This document shows positions 7,741-14,162 of a stretch of DNA of 20,515 nucleotides, in pieces. Numbering within the stretch: the first letter of the stretch is position 1; every line of letters starts with the position of its first letter. Position numbers and translations under genes: made by a program. Source of the DNA: a virus; the IMG/VR virus record IMGVR_UViG_3300010885_027838, positions 1 to 20,515 of that record, one strand, 5' to 3'. The notes below the pieces were generated by a model. The model was not told the origin of the DNA and made no database searches. It saw nothing but the letters and a program-made list of their open reading frames with translations.

Positions 7741-8250
7741 ATGGCTGAAGTCAGCATACGGCCTTTTAAGTGCCCGCGTCATTGGACGCTTTCCCAACGC
7801 ATCGCGCACTACAGCAAAGCGCACCCAAGCGGTTGTGTGCTTTGGTGCGCCTCTACCAAGTTCGGCTACGGACAACTGAACTGGAAGGGCCGCCCACTGT
7901 TCGCGCATCGCCTTTCTTGGGAAGTCGCTAACGGTCCCATTCCCGCTGGAATGGAAGTCTGCCACCGCTGCGATGCTCCGCTCTGCGTGAACGTCTCCCA
8001 CCTGTTTCTCGGCACCCACGCCGAGAACATGGCGGATGCTGCCCGCAAGGGACGCCAGATGAGCGGTGAGGCCCGCTCTGCCGTCTCGCAGCGCGGCGCC
8101 GATCAGTGGAACTCCAAGCTGACCGCCGACGAAGTAAGAGCAATCCGGGCCGCCCCAGGGCCATACAGCGCCATCGCGCGCCAGTACGGCGTGTCCAAGT
8201 CGAATATCGTGATGATTCGAACGGGAAAGTCTTGGAGACATCTTCACTAG
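7741..8250 (+). CDS. HNH homing-type endonuclease with C-terminal helix-turn-helix (169 aa)
   Basis: Residues ~56-105 are an HNH nuclease of the phage free-standing homing type: AHRLSWEVANGPIPAGMEV, CHRCDAPLCVNVSHL, GTHAENMADAARKGR. His75, Asn84 and His87 are the likely core residues, with nearby Cys residues possibly binding zinc. Residues ~126-167 (KLTADEVRAIRAAPGPYS, then AIARQYGVSKSNIVMI) look like a DNA-binding helix-turn-helix. The start has an AAGGA ribosome site about eight bases upstream. The gene runs opposite to its neighbours and its TAG stop overlaps the convergent 89-aa gene's stop by four bases. Such genes nick or cut DNA at specific sites and spread between phages. The native target site is not identifiable here. 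Confidence 0.88.
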   Translation: MAEVSIRPFKCPRHWTLSQRIAHYSKAHPSGCVLWCASTKFGYGQLNWKGRPLFAHRLSWEVANGPIPAGMEVCHRCDAPLCVNVSHLFLGTHAENMADAARKGRQMSGEARSAVSQRGADQWNSKLTADEVRAIRAAPGPYSAIARQYGVSKSNIVMIRTGKSWRHLH

Positions 8251-8516
8251 ATCACTTTCCATGCGCTGCCGTTGCCGATCGCCTGCACGATGCTGGCCCC
8301 GCCGCCGGCCAACGTGTTGCCGACCGTCACCACGCTCGAATCGCCGCAGATGACCGTGTGCCCAAGCGTCGGCGTCATCGGGACGATCTCGGCGTAGGTG
8401 TAGATCGTGCGCGGCAAGACGCCGCTTCCGATTCCCTGCAGGAAGCCGATCAGGGCGCGCGTGGCCGTGCCGTCCCTGTTGACGACGGCCGCCTTTGTGC
8501 TGAGCGGCGCGGTCAT
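8247..8516 (-). CDS. Small putative tail-associated protein (89 aa)
   Basis: The protein begins MTAPLSTKAAVVNRDGTATR and ends GNTLAGGGASIVQAIGNGSAWKVI. Gly-rich C-termini ending in an aromatic followed by (R/K)VI are frequent in phage fibre-like proteins. The ATG overlaps the stop of the gp10-like gene as ATGA. It occupies the slot where P22 carries the tail needle (gp26), but it is far shorter and lacks the heptad repeats of a needle. I regard it as a minor tail component of unknown role. Its 3' end meets the plus-strand HNH gene, which separates it from the GNAT gene. Confidence 0.65.
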   Translation of the reverse strand: MTAPLSTKAAVVNRDGTATRALIGFLQGIGSGVLPRTIYTYAEIVPMTPTLGHTVICGDSSVVTVGNTLAGGGASIVQAIGNGSAWKVI

Positions 8517-9934
8517 CGGCTGAGCGGCTTAATCTCGGTCCGCATGCCGTAGAAAGCAGCCTTGACCGGGTCACTGAGCGATATTTCGACGGTGCGCTGC
8601 CTGAAGGCCCCAAGCCGCCTCCACATGGCACGGATGAGGCGGACGCCCATGAGGCCAAGGCTTGCCCTGCGCTCATTGCTCCAAGTGCTGCCGCCGTCGT
8701 CTGTGTAGCGCATCATCAATTCGGGATCGGAACCCTGCCCGGTCGAGATACCGACGCCCAATTCGCACTCGATCTCGAAGTCCTGCATGATCGCGCGCCT
8801 GCCCTCGGCGAAGAACGGCAGGCCGACGATCACGCGGCGGATGGGGCTGCCAAGGTCGTCATAGGTGTCGAGATCCAGCTCCGCGACGTTGCCGGCCTGA
8901 AGTCCCACCAGCGTCTTGCCGAAGGCAGCGAAGATGCACTGCACGTCCCAAATCGCGGGGGTGAGCGACGTGCCGGTCTGTCGCTCGTGCCAGATCGGGA
9001 TTCCCGCCACCGCAGAAGCCGCCGGATCGAAGCAGAACGTGCGATTTAGGCTGGGCAGGGTGAGCACGTAGAAATGATGACCGCCCTGAAAGTACGTCAT
9101 CCCATAGGCGTCGCTCACGGTACCGGTCCGCAGGATTTCCTCGATGGCGTGCGTCGAGATGCGCGCCGGCTGGTAGCCCTCGGCCCTGTAGATGATGCGG
9201 TCGTTGCCCAGCCAAAAAACGGAGTTGTCCATCTTGGCGGGGCTGAGCGCCGCAGCACAGCCGCGTTCGAGAAGGGCGCCTGGCACCCGCTCCAGCGGAA
9301 ACGGTGACGCGCCGGTATTGACCCACACCTCGACGGTGTCGGTGCCGAACAGCCAGCACTCGCGATGATCAACCAGAACGCCTATCAAGCCGTCCGGGCT
9401 GCTTTCCGCGCTAGCGAAGTCGAGGGCGTCGAAGGTCGAGAAGTCGAGAAGGCCGGAAAGGTAGAACTGGCCCGACCCATCGTTGCGCGTGCCCACCGCA
9501 TAGCCGTCGATGTAGGAGATGCTGGAAAAGCCCTCGGCCGGGTAGCCCGCGGATATGACCTTGGTGATGGTCGTGCCCACGATCACAAACATATCCGGCA
9601 CGACCAGCAGGCCGATCTGTGTCCCGTTGTTGATGAGCGTCGCCGCTCCGGTCGTCGGGATCAGGTCGCCGGCACACGGCGTCGCCATCATGTCCTCATC
9701 GACCCGGTACAGCGTGGCGCCGGACAGGATGTACGCATAGCCCTGCGCCTCAAGGCCTGCCCTGATCCGGTCGCCGCCGATGGTGCCCCATTCCTTTTGG
9801 CCCGGCGTGCCGTACAGAACGACCTTTGTGCGCGAGCCCTCGGGGGCCGCCTCGGCGTAGAGGTTCACCACGCGGGCCGCATTGACGGGGCGGCTGCGCT
9901 GCTGGGAGAAGCCTAGGGCGAGCGGGCCGCGCAT
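8513..9934 (-). CDS. P22 gp10-like tail hub / packaged-DNA stabilization protein (473 aa)
   Basis: The N-terminus MRGPLALGFSQQRSRPVNAA with VNLYAEAAPEGS and LYGTPGQKEW matches the opening of gp10-type proteins, which close the head-tail channel and bind spikes. Later segments such as FWLGNDRIIYRAEGYQPARI, FYVLTLPSLNRTFCFD, PIWHERQ and RYTDDGGSTWSNERRASLG recur in the family. Length is nearly identical to P22 gp10 (about 472 aa). I set the start at 9934; an in-frame extension to 10105 reads as non-coding and crosses a plus-strand ORF. The ribosome site is weak (GTGGGG). It follows a 196-base gap on this strand and overlaps the 89-aa gene by four bases. Confidence 0.85.
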   Translation of the reverse strand: MRGPLALGFSQQRSRPVNAARVVNLYAEAAPEGSRTKVVLYGTPGQKEWGTIGGDRIRAGLEAQGYAYILSGATLYRVDEDMMATPCAGDLIPTTGAATLINNGTQIGLLVVPDMFVIVGTTITKVISAGYPAEGFSSISYIDGYAVGTRNDGSGQFYLSGLLDFSTFDALDFASAESSPDGLIGVLVDHRECWLFGTDTVEVWVNTGASPFPLERVPGALLERGCAAALSPAKMDNSVFWLGNDRIIYRAEGYQPARISTHAIEEILRTGTVSDAYGMTYFQGGHHFYVLTLPSLNRTFCFDPAASAVAGIPIWHERQTGTSLTPAIWDVQCIFAAFGKTLVGLQAGNVAELDLDTYDDLGSPIRRVIVGLPFFAEGRRAIMQDFEIECELGVGISTGQGSDPELMMRYTDDGGSTWSNERRASLGLMGVRLIRAMWRRLGAFRQRTVEISLSDPVKAAFYGMRTEIKPLSR

Positions 9935-9953
9935 CAATATGCCCCACGCCCTA

Positions 9954-9982
9954 TGGACAAAAACAGGCCCAAATAGCAATAT
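9954..9982 (+). promoter_or_regulatory. Possible promoter for the 53-aa plus-strand ORF
   Basis: TGGACA at 9954-9959 matches the -35 consensus at five of six bases. A 17-base spacer leads to CAATAT at 9977-9982, which matches the -10 consensus at three of six. The predicted transcript start would fall at or next to the ATG at 9989. The ORF lacks a recognisable ribosome site, so a leaderless mRNA would fit. The -10 is weak, so this is tentative. Confidence 0.25.
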
Positions 9983-9988
9983 TCCGAT

Positions 9989-10150
9989 ATGGAAGAGCCC
10001 ATCCCAGACATCGTCGCCCGGCTGCGCCAGACGTTCGACCTCGACAATACAGACCCCTTGGACGCCATCGAGGTGTACATGGACGAGCGAGAGGAAGCGG
10101 CGCAAGAAATCGAGCGGCTACGGAAGATCATCAGTAATCCCCCTGCGTAG
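9989..10150 (+). CDS. Small charged protein (53 aa), probable plus-strand moron
   Basis: The peptide opens MEEPIPDIVARLRQTFDLDN and ends with an acidic/basic helix (EREEAAQEIERLRKI) that could form a short coiled coil. Small phage proteins with a DIVxRLR start and an E(I)ERLR end are familiar from phages of alphaproteobacteria, mostly of unknown function. Codons favour G/C at the third position, as in neighbouring genes. It runs opposite to the late operon. It lies in the only sizeable gap there, starts 54 bases from the gp10-like gene and overlaps the 3' end of the 500-aa gene by 20 bases. No ribosome site is evident. It may be an independently expressed moron. Confidence 0.6.
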   Translation: MEEPIPDIVARLRQTFDLDNTDPLDAIEVYMDEREEAAQEIERLRKIISNPPA

Positions 10151-11633
10151 TGGCGTTCTGATCGCGCGTTGCCTCTGCTGCCGCAGCGGTACCCGCTGCT
10201 GCCCCGGCGATGCCGTACATGGGGATTTCGCCGCGAACCATGCGCTTTACTACTTCGGCGGGTGACAGTCCCGTTAGTCGACTCGTCCGCTCAATACTCT
10301 CGTTGATGTTGGTGATCATGGGCGTGGCGTTGTAGCCAGCCTTCCCCCTCGCCTGTTCCTTCATATCCTTCGCGCCGGCCCACCCGACTTCCTGAAAAAA
10401 GCGCGGGTCCACGCCTCGCTCTCTAGCAATAGTACTGAGCGCATTTTCAAAATGCCCGTAGGTTCCCGGCGGCGGAACCGTCATTTTCGGATCGAAAAGA
10501 CCAGACATCTGCTCGTCTATGGTCGCGCCTTTGGTGTCGCCTAAGAAATTGCGGGAAAAGTTGTACCGCTTGGGGTTTTCCGGCGTGACGCCCTGGTCCT
10601 TCATCACCATTTTGTCGAACTGCTTCATGTTGCCGCCCGCGTAGCGCCCGCCGATTGGGAATGGGTATTCATACGAATTAGCGGGAATGCTGTTCCCGCC
10701 GGCCTTCAGGTAGTTGCCGTAATGCGCCATCAAGAAATTAGAGGTGGGGTCTGCGCCGCCTGTCGTTGCCGACATGGCGTCGGCGAACCGTTCTTTGAAC
10801 GCCAGCCGCCCTGCCTTCGGGCCGTACTCTTTGATGTACTCGGCCTCCAATTGGCCCATCTGGTACCAGTTGCCGGAGTCCTTTACTTGGAGCATTCCAC
10901 GGTCGTAGGCATCGTTCAGACCCTTTACCGCAGCGGGATTATTGGCGATGGCGTCGTACTTGGCCCGCGTCCCCTCCTGCGCCATACGGACATCAGCCGT
11001 CTCGACCCTCGCGGGGTATTTGCTGACATCTGCGTCAAACCGCTTTTCCGGGGGGAAATATGGCGTGTAGTTGCCGGCTTCGATGTCCTTCTGGACAGCC
11101 GAGCGAGATTTCTGAAAGTCTAACGCCTCTGTAGAAAGACTCTTTTGCAAGAAATCCTTTTTCTTATTTGGGTCATGTGCGAGGACGGGCGGGGCTATCT
11201 CCGGGTAACGATCCGCCGCCCACGGGTACTTGCCTAGAGGCGTTAGCGGGTTCGTGCCCTTCGTGATAAGTGCGGAACTTGGCACGGCCTCAACCACCGC
11301 CTTGTTCGCAACATTGAGCGCGGTTGCGCCCTTACCGGCGAGCCGCGTGCCCGGCACAACACCAGCCGCAGCCGCCAGCATGGTGGCAACGCCGCCCGCC
11401 GCGTCCCAGCCCCGCCCCTGCATCAGAGCGTTCATTGTCTCGCCGCTCGCGTCTACGGCGTCACGCACCGCCGCGCCCGGCGTTAGTTCAGCCACAGCAG
11501 CAGGGACGCTGGAATATGCCCGCCGCGCTTCCGGGGGAAGCATTCGCCACGCCAGCACAAGCGGGTTCGTCTCGGTATTCGCCGCAGCGTCAACCGCCCT
11601 GCCTAGCCAATTTCGGGGCTTGGGGTCGGCCAT
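10131..11633 (-). CDS. Large phage protein with two Ala/Gly-rich hydrophobic segments and a conserved-looking core (500 aa)
   Basis: It lies between the gp4-like and gp10-like genes, which are adjacent in P22. It begins MADPKPRNWLGRAVDAAANT. Residues ~77-98 and ~472-487 are Ala/Gly-rich and hydrophobic, like the zipper segments of ejection proteins. The core (~220-425) carries RFADAMSATTGGADPTSNFL, then NFSRNFLGDTKGATID, then ENALSTIARERGVDPRFFQE and VGWAGAKD. This order resembles phage domains with an A-x-S-P-x-x-N segment, an N-F-x-N-x-x-GD-x-x-x-x-TID segment and a final Q-x-x-x-W, sometimes regarded as DNA-glycosylase-like. That link is from memory and weak. The start overlaps the upstream stop (TGATG). 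Function is unknown; packaging in the virion is plausible. Confidence 0.7.
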   Translation of the reverse strand: MADPKPRNWLGRAVDAAANTETNPLVLAWRMLPPEARRAYSSVPAAVAELTPGAAVRDAVDASGETMNALMQGRGWDAAGGVATMLAAAAGVVPGTRLAGKGATALNVANKAVVEAVPSSALITKGTNPLTPLGKYPWAADRYPEIAPPVLAHDPNKKKDFLQKSLSTEALDFQKSRSAVQKDIEAGNYTPYFPPEKRFDADVSKYPARVETADVRMAQEGTRAKYDAIANNPAAVKGLNDAYDRGMLQVKDSGNWYQMGQLEAEYIKEYGPKAGRLAFKERFADAMSATTGGADPTSNFLMAHYGNYLKAGGNSIPANSYEYPFPIGGRYAGGNMKQFDKMVMKDQGVTPENPKRYNFSRNFLGDTKGATIDEQMSGLFDPKMTVPPPGTYGHFENALSTIARERGVDPRFFQEVGWAGAKDMKEQARGKAGYNATPMITNINESIERTSRLTGLSPAEVVKRMVRGEIPMYGIAGAAAGTAAAAEATRDQNATTQGDY

Positions 11634-12037
11634 CAGCCGTTGGAAAAGTTAAAGCGGCCGTACTGCCGGCGGCGAAGGGCCATTTCCGGGGCACTTGTGA
11701 TCGGCACGTAGTAGAACGCTTGAAGCGCCATCTTGGCCTTGTGGATCGCGTCGCGGTCGTCGTCGCTGAGTGGCACGCCGTAAGCGCCCGCAATCTCGCG
11801 CTGCAGCATCAGGCCGACGTTGCGAAGCTGTCCGTCCGGCACGTTGACGGTGGTGTCGAGGCTCGCGAGGTCGGTGTGCGCGTAGCGGATGCCCTCCGAC
11901 TCGAAACCCGCCAACAGGTCGTTGAGCTTCCTGAAGCCGTAGTTGCCCTGCGTGTCGGTCATGGATTCCTGATCGGCCACGACGCCCAAATCCTGCAGGG
12001 CCTCGGAAATCAGCGTGCGTGCGGTCTTAATGGACAT
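11633..12037 (-). CDS. P22 gp4-like head-tail connector (134 aa)
   Basis: The protein starts MSIKTARTLISEALQDLGVV and continues with FRKLNDLLAGFESEGI, VPDGQLRNVGLMLQREIAGA, YGVPLSD and a basic, aromatic C-terminus (RRRQYGRFNFSNG). This matches the gp4-type accessory factor that binds beneath the portal and seals DNA after packaging. It is somewhat shorter than P22 gp4 (about 166 aa). I placed the start at 12037, not at the in-frame extension to 12259. It has an excellent AGGAG site seven bases upstream, shares a base with the previous stop (TGATG), and the extension overlaps another gene. It is coupled to the 500-aa gene downstream. Confidence 0.85.
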   Translation of the reverse strand: MSIKTARTLISEALQDLGVVADQESMTDTQGNYGFRKLNDLLAGFESEGIRYAHTDLASLDTTVNVPDGQLRNVGLMLQREIAGAYGVPLSDDDRDAIHKAKMALQAFYYVPITSAPEMALRRRQYGRFNFSNG

Positions 12038-12366
12038 CACGAACTCCTGAGTGCAGGGCGGATATGCAGACGACCAGACACCACGACGACGTTGTTGGAC
12101 GTGACGGCCTGGTGCAGGAAATCTCCCGCAAGATTGATTGTGTCGGCGTTCGTGAGCGCGACCGTGAAGGAACCAGCGGACGCTGAAACCGTGGTGCCCG
12201 TCACCGAGAAAACCGGCGTGTCTCTGTTCGGATCCCACGGCGCGCGGCCCACCCGCCACGAGACAGTGAGCCCCGACAGGCTCTGCACCGCGTTGTTGGG
12301 ATCGCGGGCGTAGAGCGTGAAGGTGCGCGTCTCGCCGGCCATCATGTCGAGGTTTTGCACATTCAC
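12037..12366 (-). CDS. Small beta-sandwich-like phage structural protein (109 aa)
   Basis: The protein opens MNVQNLDMMAGETRTFTLYA and is predicted as alternating beta strands: LSGLTVSWRVGR, TPVFSVTGTTV, GSFTVALTNADTINLAGDF, VVVVSGRLHIRP. That layout resembles the Ig-like domain seen in BppU-type and other phage neck or baseplate proteins. The start is GTG at 12366, overlapping the previous stop as GTGA; Met8 and Met9 are alternatives. It lies directly before the gp4-like gene and is coupled to it, so a head-tail joining or decoration role is likely. No enzymatic motif is present. Confidence 0.7.
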   Translation of the reverse strand: MNVQNLDMMAGETRTFTLYARDPNNAVQSLSGLTVSWRVGRAPWDPNRDTPVFSVTGTTVSASAGSFTVALTNADTINLAGDFLHQAVTSNNVVVVSGRLHIRPALRSS

Positions 12367-12725
12367 GCGGCGACCCTCGGCCGACCGGGCTTGCGCTTCA
12401 CGAGATCGGCCACCGTCTCGGCACCGATGGCGTGAGCCGCTTCAACGAACGTCGGCGCCATGTCAGGCGAGTCGTTCCAGCCCTCCGGTACATCCGCGGC
12501 CGACTGAAACACCCGGCGCTGCCCATTCGGGCCGTAACGCCACGAGGGCCACGCCTGATGCACATAAGCCGCCGTTGCGATTGGCGACTTCACGTCCTCG
12601 CGGGCGCGCACCGCGTCCATGGCCGAAAAAACCGCTGTAACGATGGCCTCGGCCGACATCTTGGTGCGGCTGATCTTGTCGAAAGCGAAAATGCCGGCCT
12701 CAACCATAGCAACGCTGATTTTCAT
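12363..12725 (-). CDS. Hypothetical phage protein with AT-hook-like C-terminus (120 aa)
   Basis: The N-terminal ~55 residues (MKISVAMVEAGIFAFDKISR onward) look helical. A middle segment has WRYGPNGQRRVFQSA followed by DVPEGWNDSP. The pattern Y-G-x-x-G, F, V-P-x-G-W-x-D-x-P recurs in small phage head-region proteins of unknown role. The C-terminus is basic, with KRKPGRPR, which resembles the GRP core of an AT-hook that grips the DNA minor groove. The ATG shares a base with the methyltransferase stop (TAATG) and the gene overlaps the next by four bases. It may bind DNA at the neck or act in head completion; both are inference. Confidence 0.65.
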   Translation of the reverse strand: MKISVAMVEAGIFAFDKISRTKMSAEAIVTAVFSAMDAVRAREDVKSPIATAAYVHQAWPSWRYGPNGQRRVFQSAADVPEGWNDSPDMAPTFVEAAHAIGAETVADLVKRKPGRPRVAA

Positions 12726-13237
12726 TATGTTACCTTTTGCAAGACGAGGCGCAGCGATACGTTGTCATCCTCGTTGGACATGATGCGGAAATCGCCCCGC
12801 CAAACGTGACGGTAGTCAGTGCAAGAGGTTGTGCCGACCTGCGCGTAATGGTTTTGCGAAAGAAACCAAAAACATTCCAGCGGCAGGGCGCGAGTGTGGC
12901 CGGGGTCGCCCCAAACCCACGGGCCGGCCATGCTGGGCACAGTGATGAATACCAAACCGCCGGGCTTCAGGACGCGATGCAGTTCCGCAAACTGGCCAAA
13001 GAACCCCCGCCAATCGCCTTGGCGCCCGAAATGCTCCAGCACTTCAAACGCGTAGATTTCATCAAATTCCGCGTCCTCAAATGGATACGGAAGCGCATCA
13101 AGATCGTGAACCACATCGCAGCCGGTGGACGGGTCAATATCCAAGGTGACGAGATCTCCCCACTGGTCATCTCCGGCCACCCCCATGCGTTTCTCACGCG
13201 AGTTTCCGCACCCGAGCAAAAGATGCCGCTTGGTCAT
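12725..13237 (-). CDS. SAM-dependent methyltransferase, class I (170 aa)
   Basis: Motif I is LLLGCGNS (residues 6-12), followed by an acidic strand end TLDIDP (Asp33/Asp35), AFEVLEHF (63-70) and the RVLKPGGLVFITVPS strand (88-102). This is the Rossmann methyltransferase layout that uses S-adenosylmethionine. No DPPY-type DNA amino-methylase motif or PC motif of cytosine methylases is present, so DNA methylation is unlikely. The start at 13237 overlaps the glycosyltransferase stop as ATGA; a longer in-frame start at 13390 lies inside that gene and looks like noise. Coupling to a glycosyltransferase suggests modification of a sugar or of a virion surface group. The substrate cannot be read from the sequence. 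Confidence 0.85.
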   Translation of the reverse strand: MTKRHLLLGCGNSREKRMGVAGDDQWGDLVTLDIDPSTGCDVVHDLDALPYPFEDAEFDEIYAFEVLEHFGRQGDWRGFFGQFAELHRVLKPGGLVFITVPSMAGPWVWGDPGHTRALPLECFWFLSQNHYAQVGTTSCTDYRHVWRGDFRIMSNEDDNVSLRLVLQKVT

Positions 13238-13914
13238 GCGGCCATTTTCATTTGATCGCGAAGCCACTGCCCCCAATTGCCGGTGTAAGTTTGGGTTGGG
13301 CTGGTGTGGCGTAGTTCCATCTCGGCAAATGCCTTGATCTGACCGCCAGCTTCGCGCCACAGGCGGCAGAACTCGACATCCTCGCCCCAATATTCGCCGT
13401 CTCGCACTTCGGTCTTGAAGTACGCCTTCAGAGGGCCGTCTTCGTGGGCGTAGGTCGGTACATCCGACAAAGCCTCAAATACGAGGCGGTTGATCCGCAT
13501 GAATCCAGTCGGGACCATCTCACATGCAATCAGGCCCTCAGCGTCGGACCAAATCTCGCCCGCCATAGGGTTGACGGGCCATTCAGCGGGGTCTTTCTTT
13601 TTCGGATAGATGCCAGCCACTAGCGGCTGCGTGACCTGGCAGAGCCTCAACAGGCTTTCCGGCTCAAATCCGACATCGCCATCGAGGAAAATCATGTCCG
13701 TCGCTGTACCGCGCATAAACCGACCGGCAAGCACGTTGCGAACGTGATCTAGGTAGCAGCAGCCTTGTAGAACATCGACATCCTCGATCTTAATCCCCGC
13801 CGCATCGAGCGCCATGACCCCAGCGGCAAGGGACCGCTGGGCATCATCGACATAAGAATCGAGCGTATAGGCCGGCACGGCAATACGGACGCTCCGTGCC
13901 GGCCCAACACGCAT
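13234..13914 (-). CDS. GT-A type glycosyltransferase-like protein (226 aa)
   Basis: The sequence has the GT-A pattern: RIAVPAYTLDS near the N-terminus, DMIFLDGDVGFEPE with the likely metal-binding DGD at 78-80, VAGIYPKKK (99-107), VPTGFMRINR (134-143), GEDVEFCRLWREAGG (177-191), and a late His in ELRHTSPTQTYTG. The family transfers sugars from nucleotide-sugar donors. The gene begins directly after the TAA of the small capsid-associated gene, with no ribosome site, so it probably depends on translational coupling. A strong inverted repeat lies just inside the 5' end. Its co-translation with the methyltransferase suggests a small glycan-modification module in the virion operon. The acceptor is unknown. 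Confidence 0.82.
   Translation of the reverse strand: MRVGPARSVRIAVPAYTLDSYVDDAQRSLAAGVMALDAAGIKIEDVDVLQGCCYLDHVRNVLAGRFMRGTATDMIFLDGDVGFEPESLLRLCQVTQPLVAGIYPKKKDPAEWPVNPMAGEIWSDAEGLIACEMVPTGFMRINRLVFEALSDVPTYAHEDGPLKAYFKTEVRDGEYWGEDVEFCRLWREAGGQIKAFAEMELRHTSPTQTYTGNWGQWLRDQMKMAA
13870..13904 (-). promoter_or_regulatory. Perfect 11-bp inverted repeat inside the glycosyltransferase 5' end
   Basis: GGCCGGCACGG and CCGTGCCGGCC are exact reverse complements separated by 13 bases. They begin about 10 bases after the glycosyltransferase start codon on the transcript strand. The predicted RNA hairpin is very GC-rich. It has no following U-tract, so it is not a typical intrinsic terminator. It could slow ribosomes, mark an RNase processing site, or reduce expression of the enzyme relative to the capsid genes upstream. 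Confidence 0.5.
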
Positions 13915-14139
13915 TTAGGCGGCGCCCTTAATGAGTCCGAGCGCCACCAGGGACGCACGAAGCTCAATCACCAGCGTATTGCACGCAGTGGTCGAGGCGC
14001 CGGCAGTGATAGCGCCAGCGTCGGTGCTGGCACGCTGGGCGATTGGCGTCGCCAAGCCGTAGAAGCCAATCTTGTCGGTGGTGCCCTGCCCGTAGTTGGT
14101 ACCTTCGGTTCGGGCGTCTGAGAGTTGACGAGCTGCCAT
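13915..14139 (-). CDS. Small capsid-associated / head-fibre-like protein (74 aa)
   Basis: The protein begins MAARQLSDARTEGTNYGQGT and continues TDKIGFYGLATPIAQR, ending IELRASLVALGLIKGAA. Segments of the form DK(I/V)GFYG-x-x-P-x-x-Q and a final helix of the kind LR-x-x-L-V-x-x-G-L-I are common in small proteins beside phage coat genes, described as head fibre or decoration proteins. It has a good AGGAGA ribosome site and starts 23 bases after the coat stop. I infer that it decorates the capsid or forms a short head fibre. Its TAA directly abuts the next gene's ATG. Confidence 0.65.
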   Translation of the reverse strand: MAARQLSDARTEGTNYGQGTTDKIGFYGLATPIAQRASTDAGAITAGASTTACNTLVIELRASLVALGLIKGAA

Positions 14140-14162
14140 GTGATTCTCCTATGGCTTCAAAG

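Noticed and set aside
7615-8676. Long minus-strand open frame (353 codons) across the HNH gene
   Set aside because: It crosses the HNH gene antisense and the 89-aa and gp10-like genes out of frame. Its composition is Arg/His/Gly-rich noise, and the GNAT start at 7618 explains its end.
9934-10105. Upstream in-frame extension of the gp10-like gene
   Set aside because: The extension lacks family similarity and overlaps the plus-strand ORF, while the Met at 9934 matches the known gp10 opening and length.
10722-11123. Plus-strand open frame of 133 codons opposite the 500-aa gene
   Set aside because: It is antisense to a coherent, coupled gene, Cys/Arg-rich and without any recognisable pattern or ribosome site.
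12038-12259. Upstream in-frame extension of the gp4-like gene
   Set aside because: It overlaps the 109-aa gene almost fully, reads as noise, and a strong AGGAG site marks the start at 12037.
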